Counted from the first letter of the stretch, positions 33,301-45,697 are shown. The stretch is 64,000 bases of DNA from Eucalyptus grandis (GCF_016545825.1 NC_052618.1:51348331-51412330); one strand, 5' to 3'. Program-made: numbers and translations. The notes: a model not told the origin generated them from the letters alone.

Positions 33301-35772
33301 TTAGAATCTAATTTAATTAGATAAGCTATTGAACTACAGAGAATTGAGACAACAATTTAATGAATAACATAATTTTGCTGAAGAAGGACTTGTAACAGTC
33401 AAATCAAGCACACAAAAGGACACTCCCGACAAGCAAAACCTCGGCTGTAAATATTACAAGGATTGTTATGCCATGCCAGCAACACTGGCAAAGCATACAC
33501 ATTTTCTTGTTACTGGACAAGCCTCCAGTACAAAAGAACAGCCAAACAGATAGCCCCAGCCTAACCTTGCCAATCAGAAAATTAGCACTAATAAAATTAC
33601 TGCTCCTGGAGACACTATATCAAGTTATTGAAGTCCCACACAGGCTTTGGAAGTAATCTCAAAAGTTTCTAATCAGATCCTCAGATAGGAAACCTTAATC
33701 ATCATACTTTCAAAATGTCTTACACTTGAAATTTTTTTAAAAATAATTGAAATTTTGAGGGACAGGAAGTTTATTCCAATTACTTTTTTTTCCCAAAATA
33801 CCCATTCCAGAGAATTATCTACACTGATAATTAGAATGTTAGTCAAGAGATAGGATTCTTTTAGGCTAGAGACAAATTCATGTCTAGACAACCTAGTCCC
33901 TTCAAAAGAAACTCAAACAAATTATTAACACAGTTTTCAGATTAAAATTTCAAGGGGAACAAAAACCACTAAAAAGATTATCACACATCAACACTCCAGA
34001 TACATTATCCTCATACATTCTGTTGAGCATCTTTGTCTTTGATACCCTCCACAGCACAAGCAACTTGATCAAGTTTGAAACTCTCACTGCATAGCATGTC
34101 ACGTTGTCCTTCATACCTGTTTACAGACTTTCATGATAAGAGAACTTATATGAAAAAGTGCAGGGATCTCGTAATATGCCCTTTTCTCAACTAAGAAAAC
34201 ACATAGCAGCAATTTGGGACTCACAAAATGCCAAGTTGCTCCAATTTGTCAAAATTATTAAACATAATTCGGTCTAAAGTATCAACTTAATCAAAACCCA
34301 AACATAAAATTTATTCTGGTCTAAAATAAAAAAAGGAAAATAGCTGCATCAATCCATGTGCACAGTATGATGCCCATTCTTTACAAGTTGCAAGATAGGG
34401 AAGATGTATCCTTTTTTCAGGACCAAGTCCATATACAACAAGCAATTATTATCGACCCTACATTATCGTAAGCAGGACTCTCCTTTCAGACAAAAGAGAA
34501 ATTACTTTTGGCCAAGCTAGCCATGGTCCAAACGTGATGAGAGTGCAGTTGCTTCGGGTTAGAAAAACTAGTACTGTTAATCTATAGTCCCAGACACCAC
34601 TTCACCCCAGCCCCAGGGTGTAACATGTTAACCTAAGATGGACCGATAACAGTGGCAGTGAGGACCTCAGATCAGCCAAAACTTAAGCTGGAAAGAGAAA
34701 ATGGTTGGCTGTGAATGTGATGCACAAGCTACTAGAAGGCATGTAGAAGTTTCAATTTGAGTTCTCTTTCTTTTCTTTTTTGGCTGAAGTTTCCATTTAA
34801 GTTCAACAGAAGGAGAAGAATTGTCAAAAGATTCCATATAAATCTTTCAAAATGTAACCAAAGCAAAGCAAAAAGATCACCAGTTTCAATTTACGTCATC
34901 TGGAAGTAAGTTAATATGTTCGTTCAAGCTCAATAAAATATATATATATAGAATAAAAATTCAGGGGCCAATGGAAGCGTCACTTTTTGACAGTCACTAA
35001 CACATTCTTTTGCAAGCATAACAGGTAGTTCTCCCAAACATCTGGACTATCTCATCTGAAGCACCCTCAATTATCATGAACCACGGAGCTGATAATACTT
35101 AAGGTGTTCCACATTTATCTCATATAAGACGACGATAACATTCCTCGGTGAAATGAAGTGAAGCAGCAAGTTATCCAGAAAACAATCAGAAACTAAAGTC
35201 AGATGAATTGCCAAAAGGTCGTACGTCCGTTTTTGTTTGAGCATCCTCATTGCTCGAGCCTTTTTAGCTTCCTGTGCCGGCCCGGGCCGCATCTTCTTGA
35301 TCTGTTCTTTATATCTACTCAGCTCCGCGTCAAGCTTCTTGATCTTGTCATCTATCGTTTCGCCTCTCCTAGTGATCTGGACGACAGAAAAGCCGAGTCA
35401 CGCATCCGGCATTCAAGAGCATTAATCGGCAGATACAATGTGCACGTCTATGATTACGCTTCGGCCGCAACTCAGAGCGTAATCACAACCATTTCACTGT
35501 CGCAAACGCAGCGATACGAACAGCAGCAGCAGCTAACTTTCGAATCGGAGTAATAGCGAGAAAAGAAAATTCGAAATAGCAAAGCCTTGACCGAGAACCG
35601 GAACAAGGAGTTCCGATTCGGTACGGCGCTCAAACACGACCAGGCGCAAGCGACCGGGGGCGTTCCTACGTTAGAGAGAGAGAGAGAGAGAGAAAGAGAC
35701 CCGATCGGAGGCGTCCTGAACGGAGGAAGAAGCAGGCTCCTTCTCCTTCTTGGCGCTGAAAGCTCTCTCCAT
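30364..35772 (-). pseudogene. VPS60: VPS60/CHMP5-like ESCRT-III gene, decayed
   Basis: ESCRT-III-associated Snf7-family protein of multivesicular bodies. Exons: 35772-35701 ('MERAFSAKKEKEP..QDASDR'), 35376-35225 ('KKMRPGPAQEAKKARAM'), 34116-34017 ('YEGQRDMLCSESFKLDQ'), 31679-31608 ('LKYASKDLKGMVK'), 31524-31404, 30930-30766 and 30408-30364 ('VEDDLGLPAVPYGK' stop). The first four are open. Exon 5 reads '..DEMTDLMDVTDD' then TAG, and 'SEIQETFGGSYNLPDDF' follows in another frame. Exon 6 has TAA inside 'ELNAL*ADMG' and a roughly 7-base insertion after 'DLPSAP' that shifts into 'VGHAAEPAGRSDAW'. The normal frame would stop at about 149 aa, against about 235 in the family. Lesions of several kinds argue for true decay. 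A short N-terminal product is still possible. Confidence 0.82.
33175..33200. repeat. Poly(A) tract in a VPS60 intron
   Basis: A run of about 26 A. It could be a retroposon tail, but no body was recognised next to it. Confidence 0.8.
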
Positions 35773-37202
35773 CTCCTTCTTCTTCTCCTTCTTCTTCTTC
35801 TTCTTCCTCGCCGGAGCGGAACCGGAGGAACCTCTGCTGCGCTCGCGGCGGACGGAGCGAGAACGGAGGGGTCTCTGCGCCGGACGGAGGGGAGGAGAAA
35901 ACCGGGAAGAAAGCGTCGGGGAATGGCGAGGACCGAAGGAGAAGCGAAGCTGCAGGGCGGCTGCGGAGCGGAGGGAAGAGGGAGACTGGAGACTATTATT
36001 ATTCCACTAGCAGCGCCATGGAAGAGGAAAGTGAAAGCTACCGCAGAATTTCTCCCCGATTCTATTTCCGCAAATGAAAGAAAAAGAAATCCCCGCAAGA
36101 TAACAGGCACGATGAAGAATTGATTGGTTGTGACTTGTGATCATGACATTTTAACCTCACGTGCCAAGTCAAATCATTGATAATTATGGGAAATTAATTC
36201 TTTTGAGTAGCGACAACTTTCCCAAGCGTATATTACTCTCTTCCCTTTTAACTTAAGACTTTTTCATTCCCAGAATATCATATTGATACCTATAACTTCC
36301 TTTTTCAATTTCATTAATCAATACTTCCAAATTCATATCGACAATTCAAAATTCATTCTGTTACGGTTCCATCCATAATATTAATATAGATCGGATTTGA
36401 AATGATCATTGAACTATGATGGAAAGTAATTTTGAGTCACCGATATAAGTTCGGGTTATCGACATGGTGAAAAAAATGAAATTGGGATATCAATGTTCCA
36501 CGGTAAAGTTTCGTCATTTTGGTATTGTTTAATGTCAAATTAAGGGCTGCTCTCCTCTCTTGCATGACTTTTGATTTCTTGAGATGTTGAGAAAATATTA
36601 TATCACAGCTGATGATTTTTTATAAAAAAAAACTCCTAATTATTTAGAAAAGATATAAACTAGTTGTATATACAACCCTCTTGTTTCGAGTACTAAGAAG
36701 ATATGTCGCGATAAGAAATTGCGTGAATTTCTAACCATGTCCATAATTTCACCGGTCATCAATAGGTCGAGAATAACTCGTCCTTTCAACGACCGTGAAA
36801 AATTATTATTTCCTTAAAATTACATGCACTTTACATAAGTAAACAAAATTACAACCCCAATAAACAAATGAAGTAATCCACTGAACAACAAAATTCAATC
36901 TTGAAGAAACACACAACAAATTCACAGACCGCTCCACTCCTGTTTCAATACTTTTCATACAACACCAAGGAACAAGCCTAGCAACTAAAGCTGAGCATGT
37001 TGGATCACCTAAATCGGGAATCGCCCGGATTAGATTAGACCAGCAGTTTGGTCCAATCCCAGTTCCTAAGTGGGACCAGACCGGACTGAAAACCGATCAC
37101 CCTAACCAACAAACACCTCTTGATCCTCCGCGTTCTCTCATTTTCCGGTCGATGGCGACTTTGGTTTCGAAGAGAGCGGTTTCAGCCCGAGCTGCTTCCT
37201 CG
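35773..37202. other. Intergenic; VPS60 promoter side and AIF-like 3' side
   Basis: 35773-36110 is probable VPS60 5'UTR/promoter with CTT- and GA-rich runs, which create long low-complexity open frames on both strands. At about 36990-37100 a 'ggaccagaccggactgaa' repeat related to 2440-2790 appears. No other gene seen. Confidence 0.5.
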
Positions 37203-38998
37203 TCATCCCCACAAAAAGATCACCAGATTTGATCTTTCCGGAAAACATCCGATCGCCGTCATGAAAGGGAACTGCGCAACCGCCTCTTTCCTTCCAAGGG
37301 AAACAATCGCGAGCGCCGGCCCGGGCTTGTAAGCAGACATTTTGCTCGCTCGTCCTCCGCTCATCAACAGCTTCAGGTTTTTCACAGCGATCTCGGCGTG
37401 CGTATGGGCCGCATAGCCTTGTTTGATTTCCTGCATAATTAGCCACAGAGAAAACATCCTTATTCATCAGGACCTGAACTTTCACGATCGATTCCTTGTA
37501 TGATAAGTTGATAACTGCACATGAGGCACGGAAAGAAGGATTGGCCGAGATAGCTCGAGAGAATCGAGTTAACATATACGGCAGGCATCGGATTCTACTT
37601 ACTTCGATATCGGTGATATCGCCAATTGCAAAAGCTCTCTCGTGGCCCTTGACCCTCAGGTGCTTGTCGACCATCAATCTCCCCTGGCTGTCCAAGCTGT
37701 CCTTCAGGAAAGTCTGTTGAAGCCAGGACGAGCCGATCGGCTTCCCAACACAAACAAAGTGACAATCGGCACGGACAGTTTCGCCCCCGGACGTGCGATA
37801 AATGCCATCCGACATAGTATCCAGATCGACCGATTGGCCCAAGATCACTTCGACTTTCTTTGAAACCAACCAGTCCAATGTCTTTTTGGAAGCCTTGGGA
37901 CTTATGAATTCCAGCAATCTGGAGCCTCTGTGTACCAGGGTCACCTTCTTTTCTGGGAAGTCGACGGCAAGCTCACCAGCAAGTTCGACACCCGTGGGAC
38001 CTCCTCCGACAATAAGGATCGAATTTGCAGATTTGATCTTGTCATATTCTGCAGATAACAGGCCACAGAGATGCGTTTTATCAACGAAACATGTCCAAAA
38101 CATCGTTAATTTTTGTAATACTGAAATTTCCTGTTAGGATTTCCATGAAGTCTCGTGAGCATTTTACTCACCGGCCTCGTAGTGGACGAGCCTCTCGCCT
38201 CTATCTCTTGGGACTGGATCATCATGTCCGGTGGCAATAACAAGGTAATCGTACGAATACAGATCACCATCCGCCGTCAAGACTCCGCTTTCCGTGATGT
38301 CCACCGCCGCAGACGTGACAATCTGTCCATGCGTGAAATAATCTCGGTGATAAATCACGGATCTTTCGGCGACAGAGGGCTCAACCATCGCCCTCAAGGC
38401 TGCCCAGGGGATCTCATAGTACTCTTTCCTGTCGACATTTCGAAATTCAAGAAGTGCAAATTATCAATTCAAGGTGCTAAAACAGCCTGAGCATCAGCAC
38501 GCTATCAACAGTTCATCATCTTACATAGTAGTCTACAACCAAAGATCAGGCCGTGTTCCTAAGAAAAGGGGAAGTTACGTTCTGCGTTTGGCGACTAATG
38601 ACAGTCACTCAAACTCTGCACATGCAAAGGAAACACTTTTCATGCTACACGGTACAAAGGGTTTTCGAAAATGAGATGGAGCGAGGTCACCGCCAATCTC
38701 ATTCTCAGTAACTAACATGACTGTCATGTTCACATTAAGAATTGCTCAGTACCTTGCTTGCTGTGCTCAATATGGGATTCACCGGGAAAATAAGAAGAGT
38801 GCCAGAGAAAAAGAACCGCGAACGAGGAATCAGAATTCCTTGAAAAAAGAAGAGCAGGGGAAAATTTGTGACTTACTGGTCGATAAGAACGACTTCAGCA
38901 ATGAACTGCAGGGATTTAACAACGAGAGAGCCACCGACGCCGCCGCCAATCACCACCACCTTCTTCTTCTCTGCTTTAGCTCCTTCTTTCACCGCCAT
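37203..38998 (-). CDS. AIF/FSP1-like FAD-dependent NAD(P)H oxidoreductase
   Basis: Pyridine nucleotide-disulfide oxidoreductase related to plant 'apoptosis-inducing factor homolog A' and animal AIFM2/FSP1, which reduce quinones. Exons: 38998-38877, 38428-38172, 38048-37603 and 37430-37203, giving 350 aa. FAD-binding 'VVVIGGGVGGS' is at residues about 14-24; NAD(P)-binding 'ILIVGGGPTGVELAGEL' at about 137-153; and the second FAD contact 'AFAIGDITDI' at about 265-274. The start is the Met just before 'AVKEGAKAEKKK'. Oddity: after 'SLGRKEAVAQFPF' one base seems missing at a TTTT run (37242-37245). The frame ends '..LVIFLWG', while the conserved family tail '..SGDLFVGMTRKQLGLKP' lies in the next frame downstream to 37138. 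This is either a C-terminal change or an assembly error. Confidence 0.85.
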
Positions 38999-40777
38999 TT
39001 CTTGAATTCAACTCGCTTCACAGTTTTCTCTCTCTCTCCCCCGATTCCGACAATTTCAAGATCTCGAATTTCGCACTCTAAATGAAGACAATGCAAGAAC
39101 ACAAGAACCAACGCAATTTATATAGTCAACTGTACTCAAAGGAACTTTCTAGAAAGTATTAAGATAACCGGAAAGATTGCGTGCTGCTTCTTCGTTCTTT
39201 CTTGGGACTTCGTTCTAACAAGTTCGACGTTTAAGGATTGAAATTTGGGAGGACCCACGAACGAGGATGTACATTTTTTTTTTTTTTTTTTTGTGGGGAT
39301 TCCATTGGTGGCTGCCTGTCCCTCCTTCCTTCTAGATCGCGCGTTGCAGCATCGTCGGCAGTGACGTTTCCTGCCCATTTCGGGTTCGCTCCTCGTATGG
39401 TCAACGAATTGACCGGCTTCATGTGACATGCGGAAACTCTGCCGGTTTCCTTTGTTAGGGAGAAGAACGTCACCCCTTACATCAGAGAATAGATCTGCAC
39501 CTTGTTTTGCAAGGAATAGAAATAAAAAGATTTCAATTTTTTTGGGACAAATTACAAAAAAAGAACATGAAGTGTCATTATTTTATTAAGTAAGAATTTA
39601 AAATGAATCTCGTTTCAAATAAGTACTTGAAGTAGCCAATCAATCTCGAAAAATGTTTTCAACTCATTATTTAGTGAATAGCAATTTCATCTTTTAAAAA
39701 TTTTCATTTTTTCTTTCTTTTTACAGTTTTTTCCTTTCAAGAAAACTTAAACAAAAAAAAAAAAAACTGCATTTGCTTTGGCGCCTTGACCTGTAATGCT
39801 GAATGCTCTTGACTGACGAGCTCAGACTTGGTTTTGGCCATGTCCAAGCATAAAGATTGAGACTTAGGTGGTATTAAATTGCTTCGTCTTACTCAAATAT
39901 TAGATATCATCGCATGTCTCGTTTTTTTCATTTTCACTTGTGTTAACACTTAAGTGTTGACAATCCATTTTAGTTATTCACTACATAGAAAATTTAAGGA
40001 TTGAGTCTGATACCTATCCAAAAATATTATTAGTTTGTATTCGCATGTTAGGAGCATTATCCATTAAGATTGTATATTTGTGTTAAACTGGAGCTAAGAG
40101 ACTTACGCAAGGGAGATTCCACTGTTAATTAAATTAATTAGACGAAGCGATTGGAACAAGCCCTTAATCCCTCTAAGTAGCCAAAGTTTACATGTGCATG
40201 GCGCAAGGTGGATGTTTTGACCACCGACAATAGGGTAGTGACCACAAGCGGGAGGGAGTGTTCATTTTTTTTAATTTAATTTAATTTATATTTGGACAAA
40301 AAAATATTCCTAATTGGTTGAAATACTTTGTTAGCCAGTAAAGCTAGGTCCTTATTTAAAATAGGCATAATCATGTCAAGTGCTCTTTTGAGATTAATAT
40401 ATTCTCTTTAAATTCTTATTTAAAATAAAATTAACTTCATGTCCATATTCAAAAAAATGAATACTTCAAGTCTTTAAGTGGTTTCTCTATTTTTTATTTA
40501 TCCAATTGAAAGCAAGAAAAGATTCTTACTTTCTTAGCTGGAAAATTTTCGAAAAAGTCCAGCATTTCGTCAAGGAACCGTCGTTCCCGTTTTCCATTTA
40601 AATGGAGTCAATGGAAGGTCAAAGGCTCTGGTAAAGCCCAAAAAAAAAAAAAAAAAAAATGGGAGGTCAGCGGCAGCTTTCTTGATTCTCCATTCTTGAT
40701 CCATCTCCTCTGCAAAGCTCAAGCTGCAAGCAAGAAATCTCTCTCTCTCTCCACCAATTCACTCACCATTATAGCTC
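38999..40777. other. Intergenic between divergent AIF-like and glycosyltransferase genes
   Basis: Shared upstream region of two divergent genes. It contains a poly(T) run at about 39270-39291, a poly(A) run at about 40641-40660, and a (CT)n pyrimidine-rich leader just before 40778. No gene recognised. Confidence 0.5.
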
Positions 40778-42256
40778 ATGGATTCCCAAACACATCCCTA
40801 CCGAGCTGCCTCAAAATCCAAAACTTTCCTGTTCTACGTACCCGCCATCCTCATCCTCTCGCTAGCCATCTTGATCACTCTCCCCGGCTCAAACTTCTCC
40901 AAAACCCATCACTTGAAAACGCTCCTTTCGCTAAACCCAAGATCCATCGTCCATAAAGTTTCCAACTTTGTCCTTCGGATCCGAAAACCCAACCAAGACC
41001 GGATCCCGGACTCGGACCCAGCACCGCCATACTGTGTCCTATGGATGGCTCCTTTCCTCTCCGGTGGTGGGTACAGCTCAGAGGCCTGGTCCTACATTCT
41101 GTCCCTCCAGGAGCACGTGAAAAGCCCCAAATTCAGGTTGGCCATTGAGCAACATGGTGATCTTCAGTCCCTTGAGTTCTGGAAGGGTTTGCCGGAGAAG
41201 ATGCAGAGACTGGCTATCGAGCTTCACCGGACAGACTGTGCAGCGAGCAACACCATTGTGGTATGTCACAGTGAGCCTGGTGCTTGGTACCCGCCGTTGT
41301 TTCAGACCTTGCCTTGTCCGCCATCTGGTTATGGTGAGTACTTGTCTGTGATTGGGAGGACCATGTTTGAGTCTGACAGAGTCAACCCTGAGCATGCCAA
41401 GAGATGTAATAGGATGGATCAGGTGTGGGTTCCTACTGATTTCCATGTGGGCACCTTTGTTGATAGTGGGGTTGATCCATCCAAGGTAGTTAAGGTTGTT
41501 CAGCCGATAGATGTGGAGTTTTTCGATCAGGCCAAGTATGAGCCGCTTGATCTCGGTTCTTTTGGAAATTTGGTCTTAGGTGAAGAACAAAAGGGTCTTC
41601 TTGGTTTGGAAAAAAAGGAGTTTGTGTTCCTGAGTATCTTTAAGTGGGAGTATAGGAAAGGTTGGGATGTGTTGTTGAAGGCATATCTAAATGAGTTTTC
41701 TAGAATTGATGGAGTTTCTCTGTACTTACTGACAAACCCATATCACACAGACAGAAACTTTGGCAACAAGATTGTCGAGTACGTGAAAGCCTCTAAAATA
41801 GAAGAACCAAACAAGGGTTGGCCTCCAATATATGTGATCGACACCCACATTGCTCAAGTGGATTTACCCAGAATGTATAAAGCGGCTGATGCATTTGTGC
41901 TTCCATCAAGAGGGGAAGGATGGGGGAGGCCTCTTGTGGAGGCCATGGCAATGTCATTGCCTGTGATTGCAACAAACTGGTCAGGGCCCACTGAGTACTT
42001 GACAGACGAGAATAGTTACCCTTTGCCTGTTGAACGAATGAGCGAAGTGCTGGATGGGCCATTCAAGGGGCATCTATGGGCCGAACCTTCGGTGAATAAG
42101 CTTAGGATGCTAATGAGGCACGTGGTGAGTAATCCTGCAGATGGTAAGGCAAAAGGAAGACAAGCCAGGGAAGACATGAGGCATAGGTTTGCTCCAGAAA
42201 TTGTGGCGGAGATTGTAGCTGATCACTTGGAACATATACTAGAGAAGATAACTTGA
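40778..42256 (+). CDS. GT-B fold glycosyltransferase, type II membrane protein
   Basis: Single-exon 492-aa protein of the 'glycosyl transferases group 1' (GT4-like) type found in plants. Acceptor and sugar donor are unknown. A short cytosolic N-terminus is followed by a membrane anchor at residues about 17-38 ('FLFYVPAILILSLAILITL'), which predicts a Golgi/ER lumenal enzyme. The C-terminal nucleotide-sugar domain shows 'FKWEYRKGWDVLLKAY' and, at about 375-405, 'PSRGEGWGRPLVEAMAMSLP' with the E..E pattern, then 'ATNWSGPTEYL'. The first ATG of the frame follows a pyrimidine-rich leader. The 3' end has been duplicated just downstream. Confidence 0.88.
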   Translation: MDSQTHPYRAASKSKTFLFYVPAILILSLAILITLPGSNFSKTHHLKTLLSLNPRSIVHKVSNFVLRIRKPNQDRIPDSDPAPPYCVLWMAPFLSGGGYSSEAWSYILSLQEHVKSPKFRLAIEQHGDLQSLEFWKGLPEKMQRLAIELHRTDCAASNTIVVCHSEPGAWYPPLFQTLPCPPSGYGEYLSVIGRTMFESDRVNPEHAKRCNRMDQVWVPTDFHVGTFVDSGVDPSKVVKVVQPIDVEFFDQAKYEPLDLGSFGNLVLGEEQKGLLGLEKKEFVFLSIFKWEYRKGWDVLLKAYLNEFSRIDGVSLYLLTNPYHTDRNFGNKIVEYVKASKIEEPNKGWPPIYVIDTHIAQVDLPRMYKAADAFVLPSRGEGWGRPLVEAMAMSLPVIATNWSGPTEYLTDENSYPLPVERMSEVLDGPFKGHLWAEPSVNKLRMLMRHVVSNPADGKAKGRQAREDMRHRFAPEIVAEIVADHLEHILEKIT

Positions 42257-42632
42257 GTGTGCTAACATTTCACACCTGCAAAGATGTTGCTTATATTCTT
42301 AGATATTCGAATTGTAAAATATGTAGCATTGTGAGTCTGCTTATTCAGTCAAATGACTTGAGGCAGCAACTTACGAGAAGCCAATTCTTCCCTTCTGTAA
42401 TCTTATGGATGTAAACTGTTGCATGAAGAGATTTTGCATCATAACATGATCAGATGACAGACATGCTGACATTGTGTATAATTTGTGAAGGCTGACCAGT
42501 GTTTATAATATTGTTCTGGACCACGCATCCTCTGATTCGTAATGTTGAGAATCAAATGCCTGGAAAAGAGAGGCCAAAAGTTAGCATTTGATGGAGTTTT
42601 CCTTTCACTGAGTTCAGAAATCATGGCTAGCT

Positions 42633-42885
42633 TGACAGATGAGCATAGCTACCATTTGCCCATTGTGTGAATGAGCAAAGTGCTGGGAGGGCCATTCAAG
42701 GGGCATCTATGGGCACCTTCAGTGAATAAGCTTAGGATGCCAATGAGGCAGGTGGTGAGTAATCCTGCGGATGGTGAGGCAAAAGGAAGACAAGCCAGGG
42801 AAGACATGAGGCATAGGTTTGCACCAGAGATCACAGCGGAGATTGTGGGTGATCACTTGGAACATATACTGGAGAAAAAAACTTG
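42633..42885 (+). pseudogene. Duplicated 3' fragment of the glycosyltransferase
   Basis: Partial tandem copy of 41999-42256, equivalent to roughly the last 85 codons. It starts 'LTDEHSYHLPI' and then has TGA where the parent reads through 'VERMSE'. The rest, 'SKVLGGPFKGHLW' to 'EHILEK', is open. The parental 3'UTR is duplicated too: 42257-42632 matches 42886-43297. It has no promoter or catalytic domain. Confidence 0.9.
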
Positions 42886-43299
42886 AGCGTGCTAACACGT
42901 CACACCTGCAGAAAGGTATTGTTTATATTCTTGGATATTCGTGTTGTAAAACTGATAGCATTGTGAGCCTGCTTATTCAGTTGAATGACTTGAGGTGGCC
43001 ACTTACGGGAAGCCAATTCTTCCCTTCTGTTAATCTTGTAAAATGTAAACTGTTGCATGAGGAAATTTTGCATCATAACATGATGAGACAACGGACATGT
43101 GCTGAGTTTTGTAAAAATGAGACTTGTTCTTCTTTATCTTTCTACATGAAATATAGAAATATACGTATGATAATCTATTCTAACCTGTGTTTATATCTTC
43201 TGTCCAGACCATATATCCTCTGATTTAGTAATGTGGCCAGAAAAGAGAGGCCAAAAATTAGCATATCCTTTCTCTGAGTTCAATAATCATCACTAGCTT

Positions 43300-44101
43300 T
43301 CAATAGCTTGAGAGGCTTGATCTCCGGAAACTTATGAAGATGTAATTTTGGATTTTGACATCCGTTTTTCTGTACAAAGAAATTCCATGCTTCTCCTTTA
43401 AAACATATAACCTACTGAATTTTAGGATTAAGATATGCAGGTGGCATTGCCAAGGTCTACTACCTACACAACATCATTTGCTTTGGTCATGACTCACTAA
43501 TGCAAACACGGCTTTAAAATACGCCATGCTAGTTTGAGTTTGTGACTACCAACAGTTACAAATTGGGTGTGAAAACAAGCAGATGTTTTATCATCCGTTC
43601 AAACTCTTAATACGTCCATGCCACAATTGAATGCTCACATGTCAGGACACGGATACCAAAACACAAGTTTTTGAAACCTTGCTACAGCTAATAGGGGAGA
43701 GTTTAAATTAGGAAAAACATTAAATAATCCATTCGTTCTAGGTTTTCTTATTCTCATTTATTAGGCTGCAGCTTGTATTTTTCAAGTGAGGCTGAGGTAC
43801 AGTTGGTGTACTGTATATTGGGGTATCTTGACCATTGGATTAGCACTGAATAAAGGAAAAGGAAGGTAATGAGTTATCCAAGGCTTACACACTTGGTACA
43901 CGGTACACTATATGTGCCATAGCTCGATCCACCCTTTTCCCAAGTTCTCGTCATGTTGTGTCATGCCCTCTTAAGATGCAAGTGCAGAAAGATACAAAGG
44001 ACACTTATGAACTCACCATAAGCTACTCTTACATTATTTATGAGTGAAAGTGAAGCCACTCAATTAATCTCCACCCATTAATGATCCAAAAACATGCATA
44101 A
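43300..44101. other. Intergenic, nothing recognised
   Basis: Ordinary AT-rich DNA between the duplicated glycosyltransferase tail and the next gene. It may hold the promoter of the gene at 44102. Confidence 0.5.
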
Positions 44102-45447
44102 ATGGACCCAGGACGGTCAATAGTACGGTTATGTACACAGAATTGTCCTAATTCATTCCAAGTTCCTGCCAAAATGTCTGAATTTCCTCCAAACCTAGAG
44201 GATGGAGAGTTCTGGCTACCATCTGATGTTTTTCATGAGATTCAATCGAAAAATACTCATCATGAGAACAGGTCAAATTATGCATTGAATAATGCTCATA
44301 GTCATCCTGTGCATGCTGTTTTTGGTCCAAGGATATGTGCTGCCAATTCTTTCCCCAACATTGCTATCAATTTCAAGGTTGTTTCTCTCTGCTTTCTAGG
44401 AATTTCCTAATACGTGAATCGTGTTTGTCTATTTCAATCTAAATTATGACACTACCGGTGGAGTCTTTATAAATAATTTCACTCTGATAATCATGCTTAA
44501 GCTTGCTTTGAACAATGTAGGAAAGCGGATTGAGGAACTTAAGAGGATGGGCATACTTTTCTGGATCGCGTATGAACAGAGGACTAATGAATGTTTCCAC
44601 TGGGAAATATCGCGGCACCGGTGTCTTTATCCCTAAACCAACCAAGGCTTGGAAGGAATCGGATGTTAAAATGATCAAAGGTACTCATGTTTTCCTCAAT
44701 CATCAAGTTTTCAGATCATTTCCGTTACCAGCAGGTTTGCCTCTGGGCCTCAGCTTGTACAGTGGTCTTTTCTCTTTCTCTTCTTTTTCCCTTTTCCCTT
44801 CCATATAAGCTTTGTCTTCTCAGTAATTCTTGTGATTGAAAAACTTTTTCCCTGAAAGAAACTGGTGAAAATAGGTGTCACGGGAGATTATTTATTTTCC
44901 ATTTCTGAAAACACGGTAGTTCTTTGGAGTACAGTAAAAGAGTCATTTCCCCCTAAAATGAAATGGGGCAGAAGTAAAATTCTGTATTTAAAATGGACAC
45001 GGTGAGGCATCCTTATTGTTTTGTTTCCTTAAATATGTCTTAACTTATTTATGCTCCTCAGAGATCAAACGACTCTGTACCTGTTCTGCATGTTGGATGA
45101 TTATTCAAAATCATTGACTGGCTTGATCTTTTTATAAGCAATTCTTGTTTGATCCTGTGCAAAGTTACTGTGAGATAGCTGGTTGTCAGACACTTACCAA
45201 GATGAAATTTGGGGTTGTGTAGCTAGATTCTGTGAAAGGCTTGCTCACAATATGCAACTGCAGACTCACTTGCGCTACATGATTTCTTTTTCGTTTTTCC
45301 TCCCTAGGTGGGAGAAATAGGCCAAGCTACTATCAAGGCAATGGAATGACCGAGAAGGAAGATTTGCGAAAGCAAGTGCCAGACTCTCCTCTGATTTCAA
45401 CTCAAATCATACATTTGCCGGATGATTGGACATATGAAATTTACTGA
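44102..45447 (+). CDS. Unknown plant protein, three exons
   Basis: I do not recognise the function. Exons 44102-44377, 44521-44680 and 45308-45447 join in frame to give 191 aa. The splice sites are regular (AAG|GTTGTT, GTAG|GAAAGC, AAAG|GTACTC, CTAG|GTGGGA). The most structured part crosses the first junction: 'FGPRICAANSFPNIAINFK' then 'ESGLRNLRGWAYFSG', 'STGKYRGTGVFIPKPTK'. It is basic and Gly-rich in the middle and ends in an acidic, aromatic tail '..LPDDWTYEIY'. No signal peptide or membrane segment. The aromatic/Gly pattern and clean gene structure argue that it is real. It could be a nuclear or plastid protein; this is not determinable here. It converges with the next gene, about 250 bases between stops. 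Confidence 0.7.
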
Positions 45448-45697
45448 TGAAGGACTCCAATGGAAGGATATAATAAAAGCAGATCCATCCGTTTTATTTC
45501 TGAATTTCAAACATGTAACTGTTCAAGCATAGTATCAACTGCATGTGAATCGCAAAGTTTTCTGGACTTGACATGTCAACAACTTCACCTGATAATGCAC
45601 AATGGTAATTGCTTCAATCGACACGTCTGACAATGCTCAACTACAAAAATAACAAAAGAAAGGCCGACGATGCCTTGGAAAGAAAAAGGAACTCTCT

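Noticed and set aside
35472..36123. Long open frames on both strands (212 and 178 codons)
   Set aside because: Created by CTT/GA-rich leader sequence around VPS60 exon 1; poly-Arg/Leu/Ser only.
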